A stretch of DNA of 64,000 bases from Pristionchus mayeri (GCA_036245805.1 BTRK01000006.1:18632365-18696364); one strand, 5' to 3'; positions 46,615 through 60,361 are shown, counted from the stretch's first letter. Notes: generated from the sequence alone by a model not told the origin. Made by a program: numbers and translations.

Positions 46615-49600
46615 CTTCCATTGCTCGAGAGGGCGAGTCGCGACCACTGCACATCGAATGGATCCACCACTGGGGCTGCAAATATATATTGTTAATTAGT
46701 TGTAATAAATCGAAAATTAATCGACTTTCCCGGTCCACTGCCTTCAAGATAACTGTCTGCATCACACTATCACCTGGCAACAAGACCGCGAAAATTTTTA
46801 TCTCAAGGTGTTCAAATGCAGGCAATATATTTTTATTCATCCTACCACCTTCGGACTACATGTAATCGCCATTCATCGTTCTTCGACATAATATATTTTT
46901 AAATTAATGTTTAAAATTAATTAATTATCCTTCCCACCTTGCTGCACTGGCTGCACACTCGGCGGCGCTGCAGCTGCAGCGGGGAAGGCGCTGGGCGCGT
47001 GTGGCTGGTCGGGCGAGAAGACGGTAGGGAAGGGCGACTTGCCGCCGCCTGGAAAATTACAGATTCCAAATTTCCCGAGGCCGACACTTTCAGGTTCCGT
47101 ACTCGCTTCAACACTCCCAGTGGAATCGTCGCAACAATTTTGCGGCAAAACGCCATCCAAAAATTCAATCAGAATAACGAGCGAAATTTGACTAGATGAA
47201 TGTTAAATAATAATAATAGTAATAATAATAATAAAATAAGATGCCCTTACCTTGATGCATCTGCTGTGGCTGCACTCCGTTCGCAGCCCACTGCACCGGC
47301 GCGATGTTCTCCTATAATTTTTTCTTCACGCTGATTCATAAACCGGAAAGCCCAAGCAACATTCGTGTGTCTGCACCAAAGTAATAAAGTATCGGCAGAG
47401 ACATTGGAAGTAATATTGTCCCATGTCGAGTTCTTAAACAAAAACTCACTAAACCACCGTGATGAACATCCTGATTCATTAATTTAAGGGACAATAATTA
47501 TCAGATCTATACAAGGGACCTGAGTTCGATCCCCCGCCGAGGCAGACCAAGCCCTCTATCCCTCCGGGGTCGGTAAATTGGCAGTGACCCAGGTCGCGAA
47601 ATGTATCGTTCCCTAGAAGCACCTTGGACAGCAGGGATACGTAGTCCAAACAGTAGTCGGCCTCACCGCACTACACCACCTAGCGTAATCGTCTATCGAC
47701 GACTGTAAAATCGCTTGAAGTGGCTCAAAAAAAAAATAATCAGATTACTATCGTGATTGAGCACTTTCTTTCTCCCATTTTCCATTTGCTCTGAGATGGC
47801 GCTAATGCACCACATCTTTCTACCGTAACCCGTTATTCTCGTGCTACCGTATACCTGTCTCTCGAATAGTCGTTCTCCAACGGGTCTATCGGGACTGGCG
47901 AGAATCGCAGCAGGAGGAAGGGGCGGGGGAGGATGGGCTGGAGGAGGGGCGGAAGGAGCTCCCTCGGTAGAAGAGGAGGCGGAGGAGGTCATGCGAGGAG
48001 AGAGGGGACCCTGCAAAGTGGGGGGATGGACATGGTGGGTTGGGGTTAAAAAGAAATTATTTAGTCGCATAAACAACAGAAGACATATTCTCATATGTAC
48101 AATTTTTTTTATTTCAACTGTCAGACTCATTCCTAATTCATCGCAGTTAGCTATTTTTACCTAACTTATTCCATTTAATTATTCGGAAAATGATGAGAGT
48201 AATAATAATATCCCGCTGACTAACCACGGGCGTTCCCTGTCCACTGTTCGCTCCCATCTGCATCGACTGCAGAGTGGACGCAAGCCACTCGTCGGCCTTC
48301 GATCGAGAGGAAGACGGGGGAGACGAGTGAGCAGACCTGCACACAAATGAGTGATGTGTTCTTTGTAAAGTAATAACTGCGCTAGAAATCCGTAGGAGCA
48401 TGGGATATTAATCCAGACTTTCATTAAATTGATTTGTTCTAGTTCGAATCGAGAGTTTACTAACGACTCGGTACCATCCTTCTTTAGGCATGCGACTGGA
48501 GCGCATTTCACCATGTGAAAATCGAACTCTCACAGTTGCTAATTTTATCCCTCGCCTAGTAATTTAATTTCTTAACACATTTTCACATTTTCACACTATC
48601 TCCAGAGCACGAAATTCACTAGTAAGCGTACACTTTTTTCCCTACCAAAAAGTAATCTTGACTGACCATAGCGCGCTCACAGCGATGTCCTCTGCCGGGG
48701 TGAATCCGGTGCTCACTGCATTCGCCGGTCGTTGGTAGAGACTGCCTGCAGCCGGCGCAGCCTGCTGCACTCCGCCGTTCGCTGCTGCAATTACGATATG
48801 TAAGTTCTGAATATACGCCCTTGTCAGAAGAATTGTTTTTTTTCTGGGTTTTTCGGTGTTCCAAGTGTTCAAGTGTTTAAAAAGGAGGCAAGAAGGAACG
48901 TGCGATTTCTAACAATTCACCTGTTTCAGACCACTCTCGTTTTGAACTTTTATTTGAAAAGTGAAAACGCTCGAATAGCAAAACGAGTAGCATACTGTAG
49001 ATCAACATAGCAAAAAACGATAATCACCTGGAGCTGGCGCTCCCCATGCAGCCATCGGTGCAGGGCCCGCGGTCGGATGAGTAGGGGCGGCCTGTGAATT
49101 TGAGATTTATCACCCGCTAATATTATGCATCGCTATTTGTATTTAAGAAGAAGAAGGACTATGACACCAATATCGCCAGCAGTCTTAGGGTGAAAAAATA
49201 ATAAAAATTTAGATGTTAACTCTAACAAGTACTCATAAATGCACATTCAAATTGACAGATGTATGTTAACCATCTGTAAAATTGACAGCATTTCTTCATT
49301 TTAATCATCATTTTCTCACCGGGTAGTACTGCTGCTGCGGGTTGGGGCTTGCAGCTGGGCTGCAGGTCGGCACGAGGTCCGCCAGCTCAGGCAGCAGCAG
49401 CAACTGGCCGCCTGCTGCAAGCAGAGGAATTCATATACATTTAGCAATGACACTGAATCCAAATTGAAAGCGCCTTCAACGAGGAAGTGAATAGCTTTTG
49501 AAAAACTGAAATTCGCCAAGCGCATATACCACATCGTAATTCTCAATCGGTTCCATTTTTCGAGAAACTCATTCTCGTCTGAACTCACGAAGCTTGTTAA

Positions 49601-52600
49601 TCAGTGTTTCATACCTCCTTCATCAGCCTCGCTGATCGGCTCGCCCATGATGGAGGAGGGAGAAGCGTACGGCTGGAACGAAAGATTTTTAAAAATAAAT
49701 TTAATTAGGCTTTTTAAAAAATTTCGCTGGTTACATGATCACATATTATGTAATGCTTCCAAAGGATAGAAGTAGAAAATATTTTTTATCAAATATTTTT
49801 CTCTTCATACCTCTGTGATTCTACGAGATTAAAAATTCACTGCTTTCCAAGCGCTTTCATTTACATTTCCATCGAAAAAATAATAGTAATCCCTTTCCCA
49901 ACATCGCACTTACAAATACCCCTCTCCACTCCATCGAAACTGTCACTCAATCATTCACTCTTTCCTCGACACCTCTCATCCGATTAGGGGACAGAAAGGG
50001 ATGAAGAGAGGAAGAGAGGGGAAGGGGAGATAACAATCAATTCGTGACTCACGTACCGAATCAATGGGCGACCACTACTAAAGTACGAAAGTTCGCCCTA
50101 CAAAGTCCCACCATGCTACAGTACCCCTACAGTAACCCGTCCTACCATCTCCGTCTCCAGCCACATCCTCCATTCCCACTCCTCGTAGCTTCCATTCTCC
50201 ACTCCCTCCATCAATCGATACTGGCGCAATCGGAAATTGTCGTGGAGTCTCTCCACTCTCTTCTTCATCCCATTAACTTTGCCAGTCATACCGTAGCCTT
50301 CGACGTTCTTTTCCGGGTTACGGTAGGACATGGGAGGAGGCGGTCGTGGCGGGGCCACCGTCTGAGGAGCGGGCGGAAGCGGAGAGAGCAGCGGACCGCG
50401 TGGTCGCGCGAAGCAATCCGCGAAGCGACGGAAGCGCTTGTTGTCCATTGTTAGTTTGTGGAGTAAAAAGAGCAAGAGCTACTGTATCGAATCACTCCCG
50501 TCAGAAGGAACTATGTCGGACTAGTGCAGTCGCGAAGTGCCGGGTGGAGCGGAAAGCTACTATATGACGCGAATACGAGAAGGGAGGGAGGAGAAGGTGA
50601 AAAATCGAAGAGCAGCTGATTTCGCATGCAAATCCCCCGCCAGCACGCATGCCGCGTGATCACGAAAATATGTAACGCCCACCTCCATGTACCCAAACAG
50701 TTCAGCAATATCAACCCTTTCCACAATTTTTCATTCGAGAATAGAGGCATTCAAATGAGTTAGACATGGACAGTGGAACCTAAATTCACCTTCTCGTAGT
50801 TTCTGAGCGAGAACTGTCTTCTGAACTGCTGATTGGCGGCGTCGTTGGCTGGCGCACGCAGTGAACCCTGAACATTCCTCGGTATGACGAAAACAAAAAG
50901 AATGGCTATCAAAACATCCATTTTCAATTGTCTCGACCTCTGCTTATAGCACGCTCTCCGACCCAATCGTGCCAGATATTCGAACAGCCGGAGTCTTGTG
51001 TAACCGTTAGTCCGTCCCCTTCTTACCTGTCTCTCGAATAGTGCTGGATTGGCGGAGGGGCGGGGCTTGGCGATGCTGGGTGGGGGCAACTTGGAGGAGT
51101 CCGACGTCTGCGAGTAGCCTGCGCCGCCGTTCGGAGGAAGAGGAACGATCGCGCCCTGAGATGGTAGATCTTTAGCTTCCTCACTCTTACAATTAGATAT
51201 TAGTATCTATGCTAGAGGGCACGATAAGAATAATTAAATGCTTCCTCTCGTATATTTAATTCCGATTTCTCAATGTGAAACACTTGATACATTTTTATGT
51301 TCATTGGTTTTCGGAGAGTGAATATGCTAATCGACTACGCATTTATTTTAATGTTTTATAACCATTTTACATGACACAATCAGCTCTAGCCTTCAGTCAG
51401 CACTTTATGGTTAATTGCGAAGCCACAAGTTGTTCCTACATTTGAATGTAATCTTCTAACAGTACCTGTGGGTCTCTCACTCTCTCCGCGATGGGCATCG
51501 ACCTTCTGAACGACTGATACGCTGCATTCGTGCGGTGCAGCCCGCTGCAATTAATTATTTACTAGACTAAGCCTTTCGTTCATTTCCCGATTCAAATTTA
51601 GAAGCAAGACCATTTTTACGAATCCTGACAATCACGTGTTTCATATACGGCATATCCAATGGCTCCTATGTACATACATATCAATAAACGTCAGCCCGAT
51701 CGCTTCTCAATCGACTTATCTTGTCAACTTGATCACAGACAACTTGTTAGTGAGTAGCAACTACAATTCACTCACTTATCCACTCCTCCCTCTCCTCCTG
51801 CTGCTGCTCCCATCTTGTCCCAGTCTGGATTCAGCGCCTTCGCCACATCGATCTACAATTACAAAAAAATATTTTTAAAAATTCGCTTTTCATCAGCACA
51901 AGCATGCTATCTGGTACTATGCTTCAAGAACAGCTTTGTAAAGGAAATGTAATAATTGAGCTGTGGAAAAAAATTAGCACTGTGCAAAAAACTAAGTTGT
52001 GACCACAATGTGACCCAACGATATAGGGAACGACCATTACTTGTAGCACAAACATGAAACCAAGCAAAGCAATACCTTCTCGGCGGCTACCGTACTCTCC
52101 TCGTCCCTCTTCTTCTTCCGCTCGAGACACACTGCGAAGGCGCAACCGACCGCGTGCGAGAGACGCTCGCCCTGCAGAAATCAATGTCCACCATCCACAT
52201 TTCCACTTACATATTTTTGATCCCATTTAACAATCAATGTCATTACGATTGACATCCCCCTTTTCGTTTGGACAAAATCAGTATTATGAAGTCCAAATCA
52301 AGGGATTACTAATACACAACAATGGTTTATGTCCAAATGAGACATATGTTGTCATATGGACGCTGTATCAACGTACCGATTCGTGGACGGCAGTGAATCC
52401 GTGGCACATCCACCTCCTGCTGCTGCCCTCTCTGCAGATGTAGGCGAAGCCGCGTGAGTTGTTGCGATCCGGCGCACAGAAGGACACCTTGGATGGGATG
52501 ACTAACTAATCATGTTTACAGTACTGCAAAAACCATTAAAATCGCGAAGATTGGTGTGGATATTTTCCTCTAAACAATATTTTTGAAGAAAACCTTCTGC

Positions 52601-55600
52601 GTCATCAGTATTGCACAAGCAACATTAGCGCAACCACAATCCTTCTAGTCCTAATTCCGTATTTTGACCTATTTCCCCAAAATAACTAATACCGCCTCCA
52701 CCGCCGCTATGACGTAATTTGCGCACATCCACCACAACACCGCTATAACCCCGCAAAATGACAATTGCTAAGTACCCTCCCTACCGTACCTTCTCGATGG
52801 TCTGGTCCACGATGAGTCCCCTGTGATTCTGCTGGTCGACGAGTCTGAGTCCGTCGCCCGACACGTGTAGCACTGCCTTGATCGGCGTCTTCGACTGACC
52901 CTGCGATGATAATTAATGAATAATATTAATATTATGAAGTAATATTTTAATGGAAGAGCCCAGTGGAACGCAGTAAAATCGCAAAATTATAATTGTCATC
53001 GAAGAGCCTGCAGTTCTCTGATTCACCTGTGGGGGGAGCATTGTGAAAATATTTTTCAAATTCCAGTGTCTACTATCACTTGCTAAGCTGCTGCACTGTA
53101 TATAATAAAATGCTGCAACAAGAAATTCACTGGCAATTATAAAATAAAATCTCACCCTTAACATTTTGAGCGCGCCCTCGCACACTTGCATCCCGCGACT
53201 CTCGAAGACCTCCACCGAGCCGAGGTACTGTAGAGGAAAGAAATTAGCTATCACGAGTGATCATCGTCCATGCATGACAAGTGACAATTCAGCAAATCTA
53301 AGAAAAAAATTGATCGGAGGTCTCTCGTATCACCTACTTATCATCTCCAAATATCAATGGAAAATTCAATTCAGTTCACTCAAGTCGCTAAATGAAAGAA
53401 AAAATAATCGACCGTGGAACTATTCCTTCCAAAAGTATCGTTGTGTACACTACTACTGTCCGAAGTGCGCTAATTCGGAAAATCGAAATCCCTAGACTAG
53501 CACGAGAACAGTTGCATTGATCTCCCACCGTACCTTGACTTGGAAGGTGCACAGTCCAGCACGCACGGCGCCCTCATCCGGGTGCCAGGCATCAGGCCCG
53601 CCCGATCCTCAAATTAAATTACTTTTGTTTAAATTTGTTCATTTAACAAAATTGCTAATGGAAACGATTTTTTTGCAAGCGCCATAACACCAATGCAAGC
53701 ACAAAATACTATTATTTTTTGCACGGAAATAGGATGGACAGACTAATGAGGAAACGTAACTTCAGCTCAACCAACATTCATGACGCAAAACTACCAAGTG
53801 ACAACGGTGTTACAGAAACGAACCAGCATTTTCTCGCTGTTTATTGGGCATATCACACAACAGTGAGCCACCAGACCTAAAAAAATCAATAATCTACCGT
53901 ACCTGAGGATGCTCCAGCAGCAGCCTCTCCTCGCACCAGCTCGCCCCCTCCGCGTCTGAATTAATATTTTTTTCACCTATCAATACTCGAACTATCGGCG
54001 ATCATCTGATTGAGACACGATAATAGTAATGATGCGGCACGAGCTCACCTACTAGGTCTTATGAAAATTATAAACCTAATAAAAATGTAAAATAATAAAT
54101 AAAATAAATACCTGGAGGGTATCCTGAGCGACTTGCGGATGCGGTCCATTCCACGTGTGAGCAGACCACTGCAAGTAATTAAAAAATCATAAATAATGAA
54201 TTAAAACTAGCTCCAGAACAAGTTCCGGAACAACTAGAGCTCATGCTTCAAATTATTTACAAACAAAGAATCTGATAATATGAGATGATTTCACGGCGCC
54301 CATGGCAGTAATATGGAAGAAAACTATCTCTTCATAACGCGATGGCGATTCCAACCAAAAACTAGCGCGCAAGCAGGTAATGCATAGCAAATTAAGTTGG
54401 TCAAAAACACGGAAAGTAGTCAAAGAAGAGACCCTGGCAACAGCGAAAATGGGGGATAACGGGGAAGAGGCAGAGAAAGAAGGAAAGAGAATAGAGCAGA
54501 AGAGGAGGAGGAGGAGAAGGAAGACCTCAACACTCACACATTTTCACCCCGCAATCGCCCTTCCTTTCTCATTTCAATCTTATGGAAGGATGGAGAGGAA
54601 AATTAAGCCAGAACCGTCAACATTCGTGCACAATTTAAAAACCAAAGTACTTTCGGAATATAGTGCGATACGACTCGTACAATAGTATCACTAATGTTTT
54701 GGGCAACAACAGCAGCTATAAAAATATGACCAAGTTCGAAAGTCTCTAAATAGGCTGGATAAAGTACAATAGATCTCGCTGCATTGCCCTGCCGACTTGC
54801 AAAGGAGTCGAGCTCATTAGCCGACTTCTGGCTTCTGCTAATGCCATTGTCTTTGCCTCCCCGTTTCTCTTAATCGCTAGTCCATTCGGTCGGCTCCCTT
54901 CCCCTCAATACTCTTAATGCAATTCAGATGCTTATTGGATGGAATGGGAGGAGGAAACGAGAGGAATGGGGAACGAGCACAATGGGATAGGAACGGCCAA
55001 GTAGAAACGAGCCAAAATACGTTGGTGGTAGCTCTGTGATGCATTGAATGAACTGAAGACACTCAGTGCGCAAGAATATATGAGAGAAAACTAAAACTGC
55101 GAATATCTGCTGCTGAAGAAGATTCGTCTTCTTTCCTAGCGCAAAACTTCAAGTGCCGAAATGCGGAAATGAACGACTTCAGAGAACGGAAAGAAACGTC
55201 TGCAGTTCTCAAAAAACGACCATCAAACCCCCGCGATTTCTCTCAACCAATGAAGAATCGGATAGATAAAACGAAGATTTTGAGCTAACAGACCGCTGAG
55301 ATACTGCTACTTACTAAGAATAACAGAGCAGGGCAATGAGCAAAAACCGATCAATAGAAGGTGCATAATAAGCGTGTCTCTCCACTCTTAGGATAACGAA
55401 CGTCCGTCCTTTTTCACTGATCGTCAAATGCCAAGGGAAATTAGAAAGCGAACCGTTTCTAGAAGGAGAACTAATGAGAATTCAGCAAAAACTGTCGAAA
55501 AACAGCGCATGACTGTGGGTTTACGGCGGGACGACTGTTTACTCAGCAACTGGTGAAAACGTCACGGGATTTTGGCTAATTCTGTGAGGTTTCTCACTTC

Positions 55601-56368
55601 AAACTGAGCTAATTTTCACGAAAAAACGAGGGTTGAGGACGAACCAAACTTTCGGTGCGATCAATTTAAAGTTTTAACTATCCGTTTAAATAATTGATGT
55701 TTCGCGAGAAGTAGTGCACAGGACTAACTCGAGTAGCACGACGAACGAGTGAAAGGGGCTAAAAGCCTTCTATCTTCACTTTGATCGAAAGAGAGATGAG
55801 AAGGAGGACCGGAAAGAGCAGCAGCTGCGCCAGCAACACTTAAACGGCGTCAGGCGTAAAGCAGGCCTAACAGTGGAGACGCACGAGTGGTGCCCGCCAG
55901 TCTTCCAGTGTGAATTGCCCGCTGATTGCAAGGCCACTGCTATTGTCTATTCTGTTGTTATTGTTGCTCTCGTCTGCCTAGCGAACCGTATCGCGTGCGT
56001 GCTAATTACAAATTTGATTGCTGACTAATCAGGTAATTACTCACGGTTTGTTCTGAGGGACGACTGTTGTCGACGAGGCGAGTGCTAGCGCATCTTGGGC
56101 CGGTGCAGCCTGTGATTTAATATTGTACAAACAAGTTTTAAATATAAATAGAATAGAAAAGACAGAACTACGTGCCCAGTTAGTCACTGTTTCGATTGGC
56201 TAAGTTGATATAGAGTTTCTCTGTTTGAGTAGGAGGAGCACATCAAACGAGTGACTAAAAAACGAGGAGAAGAAGAGGGATTCGACTCACGACCGGCGCG
56301 TTTTCTGTGTTGCCGCGTCGCCGTCGGCGCGTTAGCCGCTGCGAGATCGAGCGGGTGAAGCTGGACAT
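46615..56368 (-). CDS. num-1: Numb-type PTB-domain endocytic adaptor
   Basis: The start is at 56368 ([19 protein letters not shown]). N-terminal exons are 56368-56291, 56109-56045, 54168-54111, 53955-53903 and 53607-53534. The PTB domain spans exons 53607 to 52076: [78 protein letters not shown] and [20 protein letters not shown], nearly the Numb consensus. Downstream exons are Pro/Ser/Gln-rich and include [14 protein letters not shown] (51.5 kb), [14 protein letters not shown] (50.8 kb, a Numb-like phosphorylatable FRRQ/FSLR segment) and [15 protein letters not shown] (48.3 kb). A C-terminal VVDPFDVQW motif (46.67 kb) matches the Numb DPF motif that binds endocytic adaptors. Numb antagonises Notch and directs membrane trafficking and asymmetric division. 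The last stop is at 46617-46615. Use of the alternatively ending exons is unknown. Confidence 0.92.
47505..47690. mobile_element. Possible tRNA-derived SINE fragment
   Basis: CTGAGTTCGATCCCCCGCC is a near-perfect tRNA B-box context. It is followed by about 160 bp of unfamiliar GC-rich sequence, unlike the AT-rich intron around it. No A-box or acceptor stem is visible, so it is not a working tRNA gene. It lies inside a num-1 intron. Confidence 0.4.
50283..50452 (-). other. Candidate extra Pro-rich exon or alternative first exon of num-1
   Basis: An open stretch reads [20 protein letters not shown] then [20 protein letters not shown] before a possible GTAACC donor near 50325. It has coding-like composition and lies between two certain num-1 exons on the same strand. 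There is no AG immediately before the ATG, so it could be an alternative promoter exon, or an exon starting after CAACAAG at about 50435. Confidence 0.35.
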
Positions 56369-57724
56369 TAGCCTGCAATAACAACAATTAAATTTAAAAA
56401 ATGAAAATAAACAAAATAGTGATTTAGCAGAGTAAAAGATCGAAAACCGCGAGGCCAATTATGAACCACGCGCAGAGTCGAGAGGTGGAAGTAAGTAAAT
56501 AGTGGGAAGAGCACAAGGGCCACTAATACGATGGCAGTGGAGAGCGGCCACTTGGAAACTGGAAACAACCACCTAATCGAGCAAATCGAATCAATAGAAA
56601 CAGTCCCGACAGTAGTGCGAACTCACGTGCACAGCGTGCAAACAGTACTAGTGACTATTGGCTATTGGACAGTGCATACCGTAATGGGATTAGCATCGTG
56701 AACTGATTTTTTTGCGTTTCCTAAATAATTAAAATTACAGTATAAATGAAAATAATGTTATTTTGTTAAATTAGTCTCATACAGAGGAACGATTTCAAAA
56801 AGAATGGAACGATTGAGGCGAGTGACTATGATAAGAGGTTGTTTTCGAGAAGGGGTCGAACCGTACTGACAGAGGGAGGGAGAGAGAAGAAAAGGCTCCA
56901 CTCACATCTCAATATTGCAGCTCGGAATCTGCCTGTCAAGAGGGGGAAGGTAGGGAAGGAAGATGGGAAAGGGAGGAAAGGCGGTATGACAGTCAGAAAG
57001 GAGATTGAAAGGTGTGATGAGTCATCCGAGAATGATTCCATCCACGGTCCTTATCGGCATTTTCTGCATGACAAGGCAAGAACGTGGATTTTGACCTACC
57101 CATCATCCTTCTTTCTATTTGTTTTCACACCACGCCCTCCTTCCTCGACCTAAGCATGACCTCTCCTCTTACTTCATCACCCCGGGCAATCAATTAAGCA
57201 CCATGGCCGATTCTCATCTCCTCATTGAAGCCCTCCTTTTTCTCTATATCCACATGACGTGCCGGGGGTATTCAGAATCCCCTCTCGTCGCCTACCGTAG
57301 TCTTCCCCTACCGTAGTCTCTCATAACGCTCGTTGTCTGGCGTTCTCCAAGCCTCACACGCTCTCTCGTCCCCGCGGTTCTCTTCTTTCCTTTTCAGACA
57401 CTCTCACGCGAGAGCATATCGATCGGCCGTTGAGCTCCGCTCTCCCTCTTCTCTCTCTCCTTCTTTCCTAGATGAAGCCTCGTCTTTGCCTCAATCCTCA
57501 TCAATTTCGTGACCTACCGAGATTCTGCATTATCCTTGCTCTATTTGCTTGAAAAAACTGCAACCACAAGCCTATTCTATGCCATTTACAACGCTAATCT
57601 AGCTTCTCCTTCCTCCACACCCTCACCCTACTAAAGTAATGGCCCTTCCTCATGACTTTCGCATAGTGTCCAGCGAATTTCATGTCTTCCTACTTATGAA
57701 TCTCCCTAAATATCGATTGCAGGT
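56369..57724. other. Divergent promoter region of num-1 and sbt-1
   Basis: About 1.35 kb between two divergent start codons. No exon is convincing. A CTCTCTCG/CGAGAG inverted pair lies around 57358-57415, and tandem CTACCGTAGTCT copies at 57292-57320. Confidence 0.5.
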
Positions 57725-59813
57725 ATGCTTGGGACCCTAGTCCTCTGCCTCACAGTCGCTGGCTCGACATGGGCACAACTCGATCTATCCGAGGTACCGA
57801 GAATTGTGAATTTCCGGTTCCGGAAACTCATTTTTTCACCGGAAACACGATCTGTTCTAGAATGGAATCTCCATGAATGACGCGGATCTGTTCGGAGGCA
57901 TCGCAGCTAGGGACGCGGAAGCAATGCCGACTGGCCCCCTCAAGTTCGGCACCAAGTACATGACCGGAGGTACGGTAGTGTGGCGATTGAGAATTGAGTT
58001 TGATCACGAACTGACTTCTTTCCAGGCGCTGGAGAGGGCGACCAGCAGCTGACCGAGGATGGAGAGTTCAAGCACAGAGAGCAGGTAGGAACAGTCTGAT
58101 TCTCTCAAATTCCCAAACTCTCTCGTCTCTCTGACCAATGAGATAGCACATGAAATGAAGCGAGCAGACACATTCTCTAAATTAGTTACGCTCTCTCGTA
58201 GGTTAGAGAAAAAGAAAGCACGAGGAATGGAGAAGGAATGAAATTAGTCGGAATGGTGATGGATGTTCTGCGGATGATTAGGGAAAGTGCACTGGCAAGA
58301 ACAAGTTATGGCGAGAGAAATCCCTGGATCTATCTAGAGTTCTTCATCCTAAATTTCATTTACGTGCTTTAGAGATGCTGAAAAGTGTGAGGAATTATTG
58401 ATGTAATAAAAAATCGATAATCGTAGGTCAAGTCGGACAACGTGCTGCCTGCCTACTGCGAGCCGCCAAATCCCTGCCCCGTGGGATTCACCGCCGTGAG
58501 TTGATTACTGTATTCTACCGTATACCGACAGTACCTTCATTCAACCAAATTTGGAAAGAGACTGTCATCTATCATGAAATAAATATCCCTGAGATACAAC
58601 TTATACTTATTTTCCCATGCTTGATACCTTGCGTAAGATTGGGAACTGTATTTTTCTTTCATTTAGTAAATATCACGACCGAACAAGCTCTAATTGTAGT
58701 CCAGAATTTCATTGCAATTATACAACTAGACGAAGTAACCCGTCTCTCTGCAGGAGCAGGGCTGTCTCGAGGAGTTCGAGAACTCGGCCGAGTTCTCCCG
58801 CGAGTACCAGGCGCAGCAGCACTGCATCTGCGACCAGGAACACATGTTCAAGTAAGTCAACTACAGTATCCCTGGAAGATGTTCGGTGGGACACACTAAC
58901 GATCGACTCTCTTATTCACAACTTATAACTTATTCATAATTGATCCCAAAATTGATCCCAAAAAGCAGAGGACATCGCCAAGATATCTACTGTAGTCCTC
59001 TAAATATCGATTATTCAGCTGCGCCAAGGACGAGGCTAGCGACTCCGCCGACAACCTCCAGGTATTGCCTAGCAATGGTCTCATCTCTTTCGTCTATGTC
59101 TCCTCCCCTCTCGTCCTTTTGAGAATTAATCGACTTCTTCTCTTTCATCCCAACGAATTGTGACAGTTTGAATGTAATGAAGCGATTTTTTTCTGATTGA
59201 ATCAATTTTGATAGAACGGTTAATTACTTCCTCGTTATTGATGAAGAAGAGTTCTTTATTCCGAAATAATTAATTAAATAATTAATGATCTTCGTAATTC
59301 AGACGATGCTCGAGGATAGCGAGGAGGAACTGAAGCACCAGGCAATGATCGCCAAGAAGTTCCACGAGAAGAGGGCAGGAGAATCTTTCGTGAGTGACCA
59401 CTCTCTTCATTTTATACTTTCATCGCAAATTTCACCGCGAGTCTCGAGAGTGTCGAATCTAGAAAAAAATAGGAAATACGAATCCATGATTAAAAAAAAA
59501 CTAGTGATAATTCTTACTGTTCAAATTGTTCTAATTACGTTTGGCCACATTGTCATAACAGATATACAATGGAAAAGATAAAACAAACTTTTCACTCTAT
59601 GCCTCACTTCAGATTCCTCGCAAGAAGCGCTCGATCGACCCCGCCCACCACGCTCCCAATCCCTACCTCCAGGTAACGACTCTTACCCATTGACCTGTTA
59701 TCACGGTTCTGACCTGATGAACTACCGTAGCAGATACCGTAATTTTTCAGGGTGAGCCCCTCAGGTCGATGCAGAAGAAGGACGGGCGTAAGTCGTCGTG
59801 GGCGCAGCACTAG
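57725..59813 (+). CDS. sbt-1: Neuroendocrine protein 7B2 (PC2 chaperone)
   Basis: Nine exons in phase: 57725-57793, 57861-57969, 58026-58084, 58427-58495, 58754-58851, 59019-59061, 59303-59389, 59613-59672 and 59751-59813; 218 residues. Signal peptide MLGTLVLCLTVAGSTWAQ. The 7B2 core is VLPAYCEPPNPCPVGFTA then GCLEEFENSAEFSREYQAQQ. A furin-type site RKKRS (59.62 kb) precedes the C-terminal peptide with NPYLQGEP and a Lys-Lys pair (MQKKDGR), as in 7B2 proteins. 7B2 folds and then transiently inhibits prohormone convertase 2 in the secretory pathway, so it controls neuropeptide maturation; C. elegans SBT-1 partners EGL-3. All key motifs are present and no lesion is seen. The exon 2 donor is GTACGGTAG. 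Transcription is divergent from num-1. Confidence 0.95.
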
Positions 59814-60360
59814 AAGATCCCCTCGCCCCGCCCCCTTCCTCCTTCCTTCCCTCACTCCACAGATCTCATCTACCATCATACCATCATTAGGGTTCATTCC
59901 TCTATCCGCTCCTACCATTCCAGCCCCCTCAGTAGTGTCCCGGTAATTTATCGATCGAGAAAACCCACAATCCTTTGCCACCTTCAACCCAGAGAGACGA
60001 GAGACTGACTACTGATTTCCACCCAGTGTTGTACAGTATCCCATATGTGCAGTAAACCATGTTAATAATACCATATTTTTATTATTTATTGGACGATTGC
60101 ACACAACGGAAAAGGTGTGGGGGACAGGACTGATTAGAGCATGGAACAAGGAATGCGAATGTTACCTTCATTTTCAGGAAGATGAGGAATATCGATATTC
60201 CGACCCCAGTAGTTAAAAAAAATCCTTTGCATCATAGAATCGGAAAGCTGATCCTCTAGAATACTGCTCTTATTCCGGTTTCATCTCTTTATTCATGTGC
60301 AAGGGGCTTGGACGTAAATCCATTTCATTATGGCGAATTCTAGTATTATTTAGGATGGAT
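59814..60360. other. sbt-1 3' flank
   Basis: Contains the sbt-1 3' UTR, with a likely polyadenylation region near 60060-60090 (AATACCATATTTTTATTATT). No further exon seen. Confidence 0.5.
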
Positions 60361-60361
60361 T

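Noticed and set aside
47841..48164. Plus-strand Gly-rich open frame
   Set aside because: It is the antisense shadow of a certain num-1 Pro-rich exon.
54380..54685. Plus-strand Lys/Arg-rich 101-residue open frame
   Set aside because: Purine-rich intron sequence of num-1 without acceptor, donor or similarity.
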